A stretch of DNA of 64,000 bases from Streptomyces sp. DH12 (GTDB lineage Bacteria > Actinomycetota > Actinomycetes > Streptomycetales > Streptomycetaceae), in the NCBI RefSeq assembly GCF_020873895.1, contig NZ_JAHWGT010000001.1, positions 333,373 to 397,372 on the forward strand, in the 5' to 3' direction. Position numbers and translations under genes: made by a program. The notes beneath the pieces are model-generated. The model searched no databases. It had not been told where the DNA came from and saw nothing but the letters and a program-made list of their open reading frames with translations. Shown piece after piece: positions 19,070-28,321 of this stretch (position 1 is its first letter; each line of letters opens with the position of its first letter).

Positions 19070-19948
19070 ATGCCTCCCACCATCCCGGGCTTCGGCTATC
19101 AGCGGGTGACCGTCGCCGGAGGGGTCTCCCTCAACGTCGCCGTCGGCGGTTCGGGAACACCGATCGTCCTGCTGCACGGCTTCCCCCAGACCCACCTCAT
19201 GTGGCGTCACGTGGCCGCGGCGCTGGCACTGGACCACACCGTCATCTGCCCCGACCTCCGCGGCTACGGAGACAGCGACAAGCCCAGGGCGCAGAGCCCG
19301 GACACCTATTCCAAGCGGACCATGGCCCAGGACGTCATCACCCTGGCCGGGAAACTCGGACACGAGCGCTTCGCCCTGGCCGGCCATGACCGTGGTGCGC
19401 TCGTCGCGTTCCGGGCGGGTCTGGACCACCCGCAGAAGGTCAGCCACCTGGCCTGTCTGGACGTCCTGCCCACGCTCGACATGTGGGAAGCGCTGCACGG
19501 CCTCACGGCGGCCGTCGGGTTCCACCTGTACCTGATGGCACAGCCGCCCGGGTTGCCGGAACAGATGATCCAGGCCAGCGCGGACGAGTTCTTCGCCTAC
19601 TTCCTGCGCGTCTGGTCCAACGACCCGCAGGCTGTCCCGGCGGACGTCCGGGACGCCTATCTCACCGCGTGCCGAGGCGCCGTCCCGTCGATCGTCGCGG
19701 ACTACCGCGCGTCCGCAGGCATCGACGTGGACCACGACCGCGCCGACAGGGCGGCGGGCCGCCGGCTCGCCATGCCGGTCACGGTGCTCCAGCAGGACTG
19801 GGGCACCGCGCTGGGATACGAGGCCGCCGCCCTCTGGGGGGCCTGGGCCGGGAAGCTGCACCACTCCACCGTGTCGGCTGGTCACTTCATGGCCGAGGAG
19901 GCTCCCGCGGACGTCGTCGAGGCCCTGAGGGGACTCCTCAAGCGCTGA
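19070..19948 (+). CDS. alpha/beta hydrolase, haloacetate dehalogenase/epoxide hydrolase type
   Basis: A 292-residue alpha/beta hydrolase. The oxyanion-hole motif is LLHGFPQTHLMW, the nucleophile elbow is AGHDRGALVAF, with Asp as nucleophile, and the catalytic His is in SAGHFMAEEAP. An Asp elbow with GHDRG places it with haloacetate dehalogenases and epoxide hydrolases rather than esterases. The second Arg of the fluoroacetate dehalogenase DRGAR motif is Leu here, so haloacetate activity is doubtful. The ATG at 19070 is downstream of the divergent SARP gene. Confidence 0.87.
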   Translation: MPPTIPGFGYQRVTVAGGVSLNVAVGGSGTPIVLLHGFPQTHLMWRHVAAALALDHTVICPDLRGYGDSDKPRAQSPDTYSKRTMAQDVITLAGKLGHERFALAGHDRGALVAFRAGLDHPQKVSHLACLDVLPTLDMWEALHGLTAAVGFHLYLMAQPPGLPEQMIQASADEFFAYFLRVWSNDPQAVPADVRDAYLTACRGAVPSIVADYRASAGIDVDHDRADRAAGRRLAMPVTVLQQDWGTALGYEAAALWGAWAGKLHHSTVSAGHFMAEEAPADVVEALRGLLKR

Positions 19949-20293
19949 CTCGCGCGGCTCCGCGCGGCCGGGGGCGCGCCGGCCCCGCCCCGCACCGTCC
20001 GGCGCGGGGCCGACCCGCTCCCGCGCCCGGTGGGGCCGGCACTGCGCACCGGCGCCCGCGGTCCGGTCAGGCCGCGCGGCCGGACGGCACACGCGGCCAA
20101 GCAGCCGGTGGACCTGACGCGACGACGCGGTGCCCCCTTCCACCGTCGAGCGCGCTCGGCTCTCGCACGGTCCTGTCGCAGCCGGGCCCTCAGCGGCGGC
20201 CCGCCCCGCCGACAGGGCAGTCCCCGCCAGGCGACCGGCCACGCAGCCCGCCTCCGACTCCCGGCTCCACCGACTCGGCAAAGGGTGTCTCTC
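19949..20293. other. intergenic region with a GC hairpin
   Basis: CGGCCCCGC at 19980-19988 pairs with GCGGGGCCG at 20004-20012 and probably terminates the hydrolase transcript. The rest is the leader of the sigma factor gene; the upstream open frame is Pro/Arg-rich and not protein-like. Confidence 0.45.
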
Positions 20294-20878
20294 GTGACGC
20301 TGACCTCACATCCCGCACCGCCGGCTCCGCACGGAACGGCCCCTCCCACGCCGTCAGGCGCGTGCGAGGACTTCATGAGCGCCGTGTACCACCACCACGC
20401 CGCCCCGCTGCTCCACTACGGGACCCGCCTCACCAACGGCGACCGGCACAAGGCCGAGGATCTGCTGCAAGAGGCCGCGCTGCGGGCCTGGCGACATTTC
20501 TCGCCCCCTCCCGCGGACGCTCTCTCCATACGTCCCTGGCTCTTCACCGTCCTGCGCAACCTCGCCATCGACCACCACCGCAACCGGGCCATCCGCGCAC
20601 CCGAGACCCATCTGGCCGGCGCGGACGACCTCGTGGTGGACGACATCACCGATCATCTCCTCACCGGGCAACTCGTCAGGGACGCCGTGACCCGCCTGGG
20701 CCCTGCCCACCACGAGGTCATCACCCTCCTCTACTGCCACGACCACTCCGTCGCGCATGCCGCCGCACACCTCGGCATACCGATCGGTACGGTGAAGTCC
20801 CGCACCCACCACGCCCTGCGCATGCTGCGCCGGATACTGCACGACCGGGGCGTGACACCGGAGTGCTGCGCGGCATGA
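20294..20878 (+). CDS. ECF-type RNA polymerase sigma factor
   Basis: A 194-residue sigma-70 family protein with only regions 2 and 4. Region 2 runs from YHHHAAPLLHYGTRLTNGD through AEDLLQEAALRAWRH to IRPWLFTVLRNLAIDHHRN. Region 4 has LGPAHHEVITLLY and the recognition helix LGIPIGTVKSRTHHALRML. GTG 20294 is chosen because AAAGGG sits at ribosome-site distance; an in-frame GTG nine bases upstream is the alternative. No anti-sigma gene follows: the next 690 bases are gene-free. It ends in a Cys pair (ECCAA). Confidence 0.87.
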   Translation: MTLTSHPAPPAPHGTAPPTPSGACEDFMSAVYHHHAAPLLHYGTRLTNGDRHKAEDLLQEAALRAWRHFSPPPADALSIRPWLFTVLRNLAIDHHRNRAIRAPETHLAGADDLVVDDITDHLLTGQLVRDAVTRLGPAHHEVITLLYCHDHSVAHAAAHLGIPIGTVKSRTHHALRMLRRILHDRGVTPECCAA

Positions 20879-21572
20879 CGCCGGGGCGGGAGACCCGTGG
20901 TCGGCGTCCCCGGTTCTCGGGACTGGAGGGGCGAGACGGCGGGGCCCCGGCGCGGTGGGTCCGAGCCCGGGAAGCGGTGGCCGACGACGCGCGGCGGCAA
21001 ACCCGCGCACGCGCGACCGCGCCAGGAGCGGCGGGCACCCGACGGAACGGAAGGAGGCATGACTCATGGGAGCGGCCCGAGGCCGCAGGCCGCAGTACGG
21101 CGACTGGATCGCCGGTCCAGGACCGGGACGGCCCCCACTCACTCGGGCCCAGACTCCCGCCGCCCGGACCGCCGCGGTCCGGGCAGCGGCAGCCACACCT
21201 CCGGGAAGCTCAGAAGACACAGCGGGCAAGGCATTCCATGGCCACACGACGAACACCCGCCCTCACGCCACCCGACCGGACGCCCGTCGACCGGTACGCG
21301 CTCCCCGGCGCGGGCACCATTGCCCCTCACGGCGACGGCAACGCCACAGACCGGACGAGGCCCGACCGGCGACCCGCCTTCCGGCCTCGTGGGCAGGTCG
21401 AGCGGTACGCGGCCACCGATGGGGAACCTGTACATTCTGAACGTCACCCAGCTGTCCCTGAGCAGCGGCTGCGCCGTGTCCCGCGTGCCTCTCCGACGCC
21501 ATGGCCGGTACCCGCCGCCTGGCCGGGGCAGACCCCGGGATCACTGGCCGAAGCGGAGCTGGAGGCGCAGGG
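20879..21572. other. gene-free stretch
   Basis: Nearly 700 bases with high Arg/Pro content in all open frames and no recognisable motif. An anti-sigma factor would be expected here next to an ECF sigma gene, but none is visible. Confidence 0.4.
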
Positions 21573-23333
21573 ATGAACCGTACGTCTGGTGCGGCCGCTC
21601 CTCCGGCACGCCTGGCGACGATGCAGAGCCTGCTGGGTGAGGCGCTGGACCGGCTGGGAGCCGGGGCCTACGCCGTGGACGCCGATTGGACCGTCGTCGC
21701 TCTCAACGCGCAGGCGGCGATCCTTCTCGGCCGGAGCGCGGACGAGCTGTTGGGACGCGACGCGCATGACCTGCTGCACCGGCAGGCCAACGGAATGAGC
21801 ATGCCGCGCAGCCGCTGCCCGATCATCGAAGCCTTCGTCGCCGGCCAGGTGCGCCAAGAAGAGCAGGGGTTCTTCGCACGCGGGGACGGCTCGCTCCTCA
21901 CGGCCTCCTGGCTGGTGACCCCCCTGCGCTTCACCCCCCAGGAGACGGGGGCCCTGGTGGTGTTCCACGAATACGACCCGGCCGGGACCTCCCTGCCGGT
22001 GTCGACCATCCACGCGGGACTGCTCCCGGAACTGGAGCGGCTGGCGTTGCTGGCCGAGACCACCACACAGCTGACAGCGACCCTGGACGTCAACGAGGCC
22101 CTGGACCGTCTGGTCCGGCTGGTCGTCCCGATGCTCGCGGACTGGGTCGTGGTCGACCTGATCACCGAGGGCGGCGCGATCCAGCGCGCCGTGGTCGCCC
22201 ACGACGACGGCGGCCGGATCAGCCGCAGACAGGACCTGCAAGGATCCTTGCTCTCCCTGCCCGAAACCTCGCCGCTGCCGCTCTCCCGCGCCCTGCGCGG
22301 CGCCGGATCCACCCTGGCCACACCCCAGACGTACCAAGGCCCGCCGGACTCCCACATCGCCATCGAGCAGCGCAGGCTCTTCGATGCCACCGGCATGCAC
22401 TCCGCGGTCATCGCACCCATCCGCGGCCTGCGCGAAGTCCTGGGCGCACTGACCCTCGGCCGGTCCCGGCAGCCCGAGCCCTTCACCACCACCGAGATCC
22501 CCCTGCTCGAGGACATCACCCGCCGGGCCGGACTCGCGCTGGACAAGGCACGCCTCTACCAGCGCCAGCGCAAGGTCGCCGAAACCATGCAGCGCCACCT
22601 GCTGCCGCACCTGCCCAGCATCCCCGGCCTGGGCATGAGCGCCCGCTACCTGCCCGCACCGCACGCCTCCCACGTGGGCGGGGACTGGTACGACGTCTTC
22701 CACCTGCCCGACGAAACCCTCGCCCTGGTCATCGGCGACGTCGCCGGACACGACCTGGACGCCGCAGCCGGCATGGCCCAGCTCCGCAACATCCTGCGCG
22801 CCTACGCCTGGTCCCAGCAGGAACCGCCCAGCGTCGTCGTCGACCGGTTCGACCAGGCCCTGCCCCACATCACCGACGTGGGCATGGCCACCATGATCCT
22901 GGGTCGGCTACGCCCCCGCCCCGACGGGCAGTGGGAACTGCAGTGGACCAACGCGGGACACCCACCACCCCTGCTGGTCACCCAGGACGGCCGGGCCGAC
23001 TACCTCACAGACGGCCACGGCATCCTGCTCGGCACACAGGCCGGCATCCGCCGCGTCGACGCCGTCGCCGTACTGCCGCCGCTGTCGACCCTGGTCCTCT
23101 ACACCGACGGACTGGTCGAATCACCCCGGCACACCATCGACGACGGCCTCGAACGCCTGCGCCGGGACGCCGCCCGTCTGGTCGGCCATCCGCTGGAGTC
23201 CTTCACCGACGCCCTGATGGAACACGCACGCCCGACGGACAACGACGATGACGTGGCCGTGCTCACCATCCGTGTGCCCCCGGCGGACCCACCCCTGCCG
23301 CCCACGGGGGACAAGCTCCACGCCCCCTCCTGA
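21573..23333 (+). CDS. PAS-GAF-SpoIIE phosphatase
   Basis: A 586-residue RsbU/SpoIIE-type phosphatase with all metal ligands. A PAS domain spans residues 15-130 (GAGAYAVDADWTVVALN; ILLGRSADELLGRDAHDL), a GAF domain 165-340 (ETTTQLTATLDVNEALDRL), and the PP2C domain 350-575 (HVGGDWYDVFHL, VIGDVAGHDLDAAAG, LVLYTDGLVE, NDDDVAVLTIR). The start ATG 21573 has GGAGGCGCAGGG upstream. It should dephosphorylate STAS antagonists in response to a ligand of the PAS/GAF module. It is downstream of the ECF sigma gene but 690 bases away, so probably separately transcribed. Confidence 0.9.
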   Translation: MNRTSGAAAPPARLATMQSLLGEALDRLGAGAYAVDADWTVVALNAQAAILLGRSADELLGRDAHDLLHRQANGMSMPRSRCPIIEAFVAGQVRQEEQGFFARGDGSLLTASWLVTPLRFTPQETGALVVFHEYDPAGTSLPVSTIHAGLLPELERLALLAETTTQLTATLDVNEALDRLVRLVVPMLADWVVVDLITEGGAIQRAVVAHDDGGRISRRQDLQGSLLSLPETSPLPLSRALRGAGSTLATPQTYQGPPDSHIAIEQRRLFDATGMHSAVIAPIRGLREVLGALTLGRSRQPEPFTTTEIPLLEDITRRAGLALDKARLYQRQRKVAETMQRHLLPHLPSIPGLGMSARYLPAPHASHVGGDWYDVFHLPDETLALVIGDVAGHDLDAAAGMAQLRNILRAYAWSQQEPPSVVVDRFDQALPHITDVGMATMILGRLRPRPDGQWELQWTNAGHPPPLLVTQDGRADYLTDGHGILLGTQAGIRRVDAVAVLPPLSTLVLYTDGLVESPRHTIDDGLERLRRDAARLVGHPLESFTDALMEHARPTDNDDDVAVLTIRVPPADPPLPPTGDKLHAPS

Positions 23334-23523
23334 ACGCGCTGGCCACAGCCCCTCGTTGTCGGACGCCGACCGCGAACGGTCGCGGATTCCCGGACGCCGG
23401 CGCCGATGCGGGGACCGCGGCGGCTGGTGCTGCCGCGCCGCGGCAGCCGTAGCCTCGGCGCGGCTGCGTCCCGCTCGCACATTGTGGGGCCCGTGGCTCA
23501 CCGTGCGTTGCTAGGCTCGCTTC

Positions 23524-24261
23524 GTGAGCGAGATCGTGGTGATACGTGACGGCTCTGGGCCCGAAGTCCTGTTCGTGCATGGTGGTGCAGGCCCGCGGAC
23601 GACGTGGGGCCCTGTCGCTCCACTGGCCGACCGGTGGACGCTGGCCTACGTCCACCGCCGTGGTTATCCGCCGAGCCCACCCCCGCAGGAGCGTCAGGAC
23701 TTCGCGGTGGACGCGCTGGACCTGGCACCGCTGCTCGACGCCCGCCCGCATGTGGTCGCCCACTCCTACGGCGTTCTCGGGACGTTGATCGCGGCGGCTG
23801 CCGTGCCGGGCAGCGTGCGCTCACTCACCCTGATCGAGCCGCCACTCAACTACCTTGTCCCCGACGATCCCGAGGTGGCCCGGCTTGAGCGCCTCGGCGA
23901 CATGGTCCTCGCCCACGGGATGGACACCGCACCGACCCCGCTGCGCGAGTTCCTCCGCCTCACGGGTGCGCCCGTCGGCGACGGCCCTCTCCCCGAGAAC
24001 GTGGTGACCGGCGTCAGACGGGCGCACGGTGGCCGGCCGACCAGTGAGGCGCGCCCACGACTCGACGTGATCCGTGACGCTGACATCCCCGTGCTCGTCA
24101 TGTCCGGAGGTCACGCGGCCGCGCTCGAGCGCATCTGCGACGCCCTCGCCGCTGCGCTCGGCGGCGAGCGCAGCGTACATCCGGGCGCCGGGCACTTCGT
24201 CGCCGCAGCGCCGGGCTTCACCGAACGGCTTGAGATCTTCCTGCGCAAGAACGACATGTGA
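23524..24261 (+). CDS. alpha/beta fold hydrolase (Ser nucleophile)
   Basis: A 245-residue hydrolase. HGGAGPRTTWG is the oxyanion-hole region, AHSYG is the nucleophile elbow with Ser, and GAGHF near the C-terminus supplies the His. A short cap region lies between residues 110 and 170. It is shorter than the 19,070 hydrolase and differs in nucleophile, so the two are not recent duplicates. The GTG start has no strong ribosome site. Substrate unknown. Confidence 0.85.
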   Translation: MSEIVVIRDGSGPEVLFVHGGAGPRTTWGPVAPLADRWTLAYVHRRGYPPSPPPQERQDFAVDALDLAPLLDARPHVVAHSYGVLGTLIAAAAVPGSVRSLTLIEPPLNYLVPDDPEVARLERLGDMVLAHGMDTAPTPLREFLRLTGAPVGDGPLPENVVTGVRRAHGGRPTSEARPRLDVIRDADIPVLVMSGGHAAALERICDALAAALGGERSVHPGAGHFVAAAPGFTERLEIFLRKNDM

Positions 24262-24755
24262 CGGGCTTCTTCCCCGAGGTGCTCCTTCATCACGGCGGCG
24301 GCCTGGGCCGAGCCGCCGTACAGCCGGGGCCGCGGCAAGCGGGACGCGTGTGCCCGCACCGTGGCGCCGGTCGTAGACGGTGTCGGCAGTGGGGGAGCCG
24401 TCCGCCGCTGGGGCCTTGTTACCGCGAGCGGGACGTCCTTACCATCCCGCAGCGGCCAGTCAGGCCACGACGCCGAGTTCCTTGCGGGTCGGCGACGGCC
24501 AGGGAATCCCGGCGGGGCGACCGAGCGGTGTGTCGGACGACCGCTCCGCCGGGCCGACGCGTGACACCTGGTTCTCGTGGAGGGGCCCTGCCGTACCGCC
24601 CGCGCCCGGCGCCCACCTCGTGCGGATGTGCGAATCGGTGTGATCGCGGATAATCGCATGTGGTGTCGTCGGCACGTGCCCACGCGCAGAGCAGCGCGCT
24701 GGACAGCGGTGTGTCGGCACGCCGGCCGACCCCCCCCCTACGTCGGAGGTGGACC
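24262..24755. other. intergenic region
   Basis: No gene is supported. A leftward reading near 24,280-24,330 gives LYGGSAQAAAVMKEHLGEEA, which looks like a scrap of coding sequence but has no extension. A GATAAT hexamer at about 24649 could be the -10 of the secreted-protein gene. Nine consecutive C residues lie at 24730-24738, just before its ribosome site. Confidence 0.35.
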
Positions 24756-25298
24756 ATGGCACGACTGTTCCCCCGCAGGGCTGCCCTCCTCGTCGCCGGC
24801 CTGATGGCCGCATCCACGGCTCCCGCCGTCGCGGTGAGTCCGGACGTAACCGGCCGGCCAGCTCCGTGCAAGGACAGTGCCCTTGCGCCGTCCTGGGCCC
24901 CCGGTGGGTCCGCCAAGCCCGAAGGCGTTCCCGGTGAGCAGGTGACCGCCGTGGTGGCGCTGAAGAACACCGGGTCCCACGCATGCGCCCTCCGCGGCTA
25001 CCCCGAGGTGACCCTGAAGATGGGCACGGAGACGGAGGGAGTGCAAACCGAGACGTTCCGCGATCAGACGTCGGTCCGGCCCAAGCCGGTCACCCTCGCA
25101 CCGGGTGCTTCCGCCCGTTTCACTCTCACCTTCCTCTCGTCGAAGGTGAGCGAGGACGATGTCATCGTGCCGGGGGTCGCCGAGATCACTGTCCCCGCCG
25201 GCAAATCCCCGAAGGAACTGAAGTGGCGTTGGGGCCCGGTCATGCGCCAGGAAGCGGCCACCCATTCGGGCAACTTCGTCAGCCCTGTGACCAAGTGA
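24756..25298 (+). CDS. secreted DUF4232 domain protein
   Basis: A 180-residue exported protein. The Arg-rich n-region and hydrophobic ALLVAGLMAASTAPAVAV form a signal peptide, and DUF4232 covers the rest: VTAVVALKNTGSHACALRGY is the typical Ig-like strand with the paired Cys, and LAPGASARFTLTF follows. DUF4232 proteins are common exported actinobacterial proteins of unknown function. No lipobox is evident, so it is probably released rather than lipid-anchored. GGAGGTGGACC precedes the ATG. Confidence 0.85.
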   Translation: MARLFPRRAALLVAGLMAASTAPAVAVSPDVTGRPAPCKDSALAPSWAPGGSAKPEGVPGEQVTAVVALKNTGSHACALRGYPEVTLKMGTETEGVQTETFRDQTSVRPKPVTLAPGASARFTLTFLSSKVSEDDVIVPGVAEITVPAGKSPKELKWRWGPVMRQEAATHSGNFVSPVTK

Positions 25299-26352
25299 CG
25301 ACAGGCATCCGGTCTTGATGCGATGAGCTCGTCGAGGGCGCCCTCGACTCCCCACCCGATGCGGTCCCACGGCCGGTCGCGCTCCAGGCGGCCGGTTCGT
25401 CGGGGACTCGGTTGGGGACCCGTCTCCCCCCCCGGCCGGGTGGTGAGGACCGTGTCCTCCGTGTCGAGGCAGACCATCATGCCGTGCGGCGGAAGGGCGG
25501 ACCGGCCCGGCTCCGCCTCGGCCGTCCGGCGTCCTTCCAGGGCGCCGTGGACGGTGTACGTCTCGTCGCACAGGCGGCGGGCGCCGTACTGGTCGACGCC
25601 GTGCCGGCCGCGCCCCGGCTCGTGCTCCTCCGCCGCATGGCGGTGAGGTCCGCCCTCGCAGCCCGCAACGAGGCTCCGGACGAGCTCCGGCCGGCCCTCG
25701 AACGCTACGACGTGGCCGTGTTCTCCCGCTCGTGACAGTCGTTTCGTATTCGGATACCGCGACCTGCGACTGGAGGCGTCGGGGGAGTCCGCGGCCGACG
25801 TACGGGAGGTCGTGTCGTACCCCCGGACCCGGAAGCCGTGCTGCCGGAGCGGGAGGGGGCCTGTGCCTCCCCCGTGGCCCTCTTCCTGGCGCACGACAGA
25901 TGCTCACCCCGGCGCAGGTCGGCCGGACCGCGGCAGGGGCCTCGGCGCCTCCAGACCGGGCCGGGACCGGGTCCGCTCCCTGAGCCTGTGGTCTGCGCCA
26001 CTGCTTCCATTGTGAGCGCCACAACCGGCGTCGTCCGCCACATGACCAATCCGCAGGCAGCGACCACGGCCCCGATCGTGAGCGCCGACCGGGAATCATC
26101 CGTCAGGGCCTTGAACGGGACCTTCTCTACTGCCGGTCGTGCCGGGGGTGCGGGTTGAGCCCTCATCCCGTCAACGTGTCACCGCCTTGCTACCCGGCCA
26201 CCCCTGCCTTACGGCCGCAGCAGTCGTCCGTGCTCGCTTAGTTCACGTCCACGTAGCAACGTGTGATCAGCGGATGGGGCAGCGGCTGGTGACACATATG
26301 GATGAGTATGCGAACAGCGACGGGCTGAGGTGTCAGCACGCGATGATGCGGT
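25299..26352. other. 1-kb region with only gene scraps
   Basis: No complete gene is seen. Three protein-like scraps occur: rightward 25530-25735 (GAVLVDAVPAAPRLVLLRRM), leftward 25330-25420 (LERDRPWDRIGWGVEGALDE), and leftward 26010-26166, which starts MRAQPAPPARPAVEKV and has one hydrophobic helix (LTIGAVVAACGLVMW). None has a matching start, ribosome site and stop, so they are probably decayed or chance. Confidence 0.35.
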
Positions 26353-26505
26353 CTACGCACCGCCCCAGGTGTCACCGGAGTCCCCACCGCCGCCGTGCCG
26401 CCACGGCTCCTCCGTCCCGAAACGGACCCACAGCAGGTAGGCACCCGTGCCCAGCGCCAGCAGGCCGACCGGGATGACGACTGCCAGCAACACGGTGACC
26501 ACCAC
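26353..26505 (-). CDS. 50-residue single-pass membrane protein
   Basis: A very short gene. GTG 26505 is preceded by a near-perfect ribosome site (AAGGAGGCGGAC). The product starts VVVTVLLAVVIPVGLLALG, one transmembrane helix, followed by a WVRFGTEEPW stretch and a Gly/Asp-rich tail ending DTWGGA. Small single-pass proteins like this often modulate membrane complexes, but nothing identifies a partner. It is divergent from another tiny membrane protein, 94 bases apart, and the two may be co-regulated. Confidence 0.6.
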   Translation of the reverse strand: MVVTVLLAVVIPVGLLALGTGAYLLWVRFGTEEPWRHGGGGDSGDTWGGA

Positions 26506-26599
26506 GTCCGCCTCCTTGACCAGCCTCGGGGCAACCCCGCAGGGCGCACAATGGACACTGCCGTCAACTTGACCGTGTAAAAGGGAGGTTGACCCGCTG

Positions 26600-26830
26600 A
26601 TGCAGTTTCTCGTCTTCATCGGTGCGTTCGCAGGACTCCTGCTCATATCCCTCCTCCCGATGTTCATCATCGGAGCGCCCAAGGAGTGGTGCCGCACCTG
26701 CAAGCACCAGAGCCATGACCACAGAGACGGCACTGGAGGGTGCGCGGGGGACGACTTCCCTGTCGGTGAGTTCACGCCGAGCGGCACCTGTCCGTGCGGA
26801 GAGTACGTGCCGAACAGAAAGCCCCGATGA
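26600..26830 (+). CDS. 76-residue membrane-anchored Cys/His-rich protein
   Basis: The ATG follows AAGGGAGGTTGACCC. Residues 1-25 are an uncleaved membrane anchor (FLVFIGAFAGLLLISLLP). The soluble tail has CRTCKHQSHDH, then GGCAGDDF and CPCGEY: five Cys and three or four His arranged like a small zinc- or iron-binding knuckle. The hydrophobic helix directly before a CxxC-xH motif suggests a membrane-tethered metal-binding module. I do not recognise a named family. Confidence 0.7.
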   Translation: MQFLVFIGAFAGLLLISLLPMFIIGAPKEWCRTCKHQSHDHRDGTGGCAGDDFPVGEFTPSGTCPCGEYVPNRKPR

Positions 26831-27537
26831 CCGCGCTGGGCACAGTAGGCGCGCCCGCATCACCAGACCGTCGGTACGGTGCGCGCCGGATCAGCTGTCG
26901 GCGCGACGCGTGACTGCTGCCCGTCACCCTGCCAGTCGTCGCCGAGGGACACCACGACCATGGCGGACCAGACGTAGTCCGCCGAGTCGGAGCCGCTGTC
27001 GTTCGGAGGCAGAACGCGCCGGGCGGTCTGCCGGCCCAGCGCTCCGCGGCCGACTCGTCCGGCGGCGTGCAGTTCTGCGTGCTGCCGCCGGCGGCGCCGG
27101 GAGTCCTCCGGGCAGCCGACTGCGTCGCAGACCATCCGCTGCTGGAGCGGCGTCGGCTCGCCCTCCTGCAACGGCTCCGGCGGCGGCACGAGGACGACGC
27201 AGCATCCCACCCGTCGGACCACGGCTTCTGCGCGCTGGAAAGCTCCGGGACTCTTCGGTCTGCGGTCCTTGGTCGGCCATGGGCGCCCCCCGCCTCCCCA
27301 GCGTGCAAGCGGGCGCCTGCCCCGGCCATCCGGCCGGGCCGACGGGGGACGACCCGGCCACCCCCTCCCAGACCCCTCGCCGTGCCGGGTGCATTCGGTC
27401 CGGACGGCCGGGCGAAGCGGCGTGCCGGTGGGACCGGCCACCAGAGTGGTGATGGCGGTGTCGTAGTTGCCGGGGCGACCGGAGTGGAACGGATGCGGAG
27501 AAAGGTAGGAGCCCGTACGGCCCGAAGGAGCATCGCT
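26831..27537. other. gene-free region containing a dispersed repeat
   Basis: No intact gene. About 27045-27133 resembles 43133-43217; both encode CDAVGCPEDS/CEAVGCPEDS on the minus strand. The leftward frame continues with a protein-like ADYVWSAMVVVSLGDDWQ near 26930, so a decayed leftward gene is plausible. Confidence 0.4.
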
Positions 27538-27735
27538 ATGACCAGTGACGTGAACCCCATCGACGTGCAGAAGGCCCTCAAGGGCGCGGACTACCCGGCG
27601 TCCCGGGACGACCTGGTGTCCCTCGCCCGAGGGAATGAAGCCGGAGACGACGTCGTACAGGCGCTGCAGGAAGCCGGCCAGGACCGCTACGACGGACCGG
27701 ACGACGTCCAGCGCGCCATCTTCGACGGCAAGTAG
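27538..27735 (+). CDS. DUF2795 domain protein
   Basis: A 65-residue protein covering one DUF2795 domain: NPIDVQKALKGADYPASRDD, then LVSLARGNEAGDDVVQALQE, ending DDVQRAIFDG. The family is small, acidic and helical, common in actinobacteria, and of unknown function. GAAGGAGCATCGCT precedes the ATG, giving a clear start. It is monocistronic. Confidence 0.85.
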   Translation: MTSDVNPIDVQKALKGADYPASRDDLVSLARGNEAGDDVVQALQEAGQDRYDGPDDVQRAIFDGK

Positions 27736-28012
27736 CACGCCTGGCGGTGTCTCCTCCTCCCTGCGCCGGCATCGCCGTCGGCTCGGAAAGGTCGGAAGGC
27801 GCACTGCCGGGATACACCGCCTGGAGCGACGGCGGCGTGGCTGAGGTGTTGCGGCGGCATCTGTGGAGCACTCCGCGATGCCGCCCTCCGCCCGGGAGCG
27901 CCCGGCATCGCCGCAATCGTTCTGCTCACCGGCGGGAGTTGCGAACGCATCGGTCGGCTACCAGGTCCAGGCGCGGTCGACCGGCTGGCGGGTGGCGTGG
28001 CCGGTCGCCGTG
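27736..28012. other. intergenic region
   Basis: Lies between convergent ends of the DUF2795 gene and the broken DUF2188 gene. No gene or strong hairpin is seen. Confidence 0.3.
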
Positions 28013-28298
28013 TCAGCCGGGGATGCCGCGGGGGTCGACGCCGTAGGTCTGCTCGGTACGGGGTCCGCCCGTCCGTGCCGTGGGCGACGACCTGCGCCGG
28101 CTCGTGCTGCTTGGCCTGCCGGCGGACCGCGACGATGGCCTCCTGCTGGGTGCGGTGCGGTGCGACTCGCACACCTCCCGGCGGCCCCTCCTGATGCTGG
28201 ACCTGCCATCGATGCGCCTCTTCCCCTTCCTCGTCCGGCATGACGTGGTACACCGTCCGCTCCGGCTTGGGCTCCGCGGTCGTTTCTCCACCAGACAC
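28013..28298 (-). pseudogene. frameshifted DUF2188 protein
   Basis: The leftward frame from GTG 28298 gives ERTVYHVMPDEEGEEAHRWQ, then APHRTQQEAIVAVRRQAKQ and HEPAQVVAHGTDGRTPY, the DUF2188 pattern (a small beta-alpha fold of unknown function, found near stress genes). The expected ending (EQTYGVDPRGIPG, stop at 28013) is in the next frame, so one base is lost or gained near 28055-28065. If this is a sequencing error the gene would be a normal 95-residue DUF2188 protein. A 26-bp palindrome overlaps its start. Confidence 0.7.
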
Positions 28299-28321
28299 GG
28301 TGCGGCAGCTGCCGCACCGTG
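28296..28321. promoter_or_regulatory. 26-bp perfect palindrome at the DUF2188 start
   Basis: CACGGTGCGGCAG at 28296-28308 is followed directly by its reverse complement to 28321. It begins inside the start codon of the leftward DUF2188 gene, so a dimeric repressor bound here would block initiation. The lack of a loop fits an operator better than a terminator. Confidence 0.5.

Noticed and set aside
19070-19948. Calling the hydrolase a fluoroacetate dehalogenase
   Set aside because: The Asp nucleophile elbow fits the broad class, but the second Arg of the DRGAR halide/carboxylate site is replaced by Leu.
24730-24738. Run of nine C residues before the DUF4232 gene as a phase-variation switch
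   Set aside because: It lies upstream of the ribosome site, not in the coding frame, and such runs arise easily in GC-rich DNA; no evidence of length variation is available.
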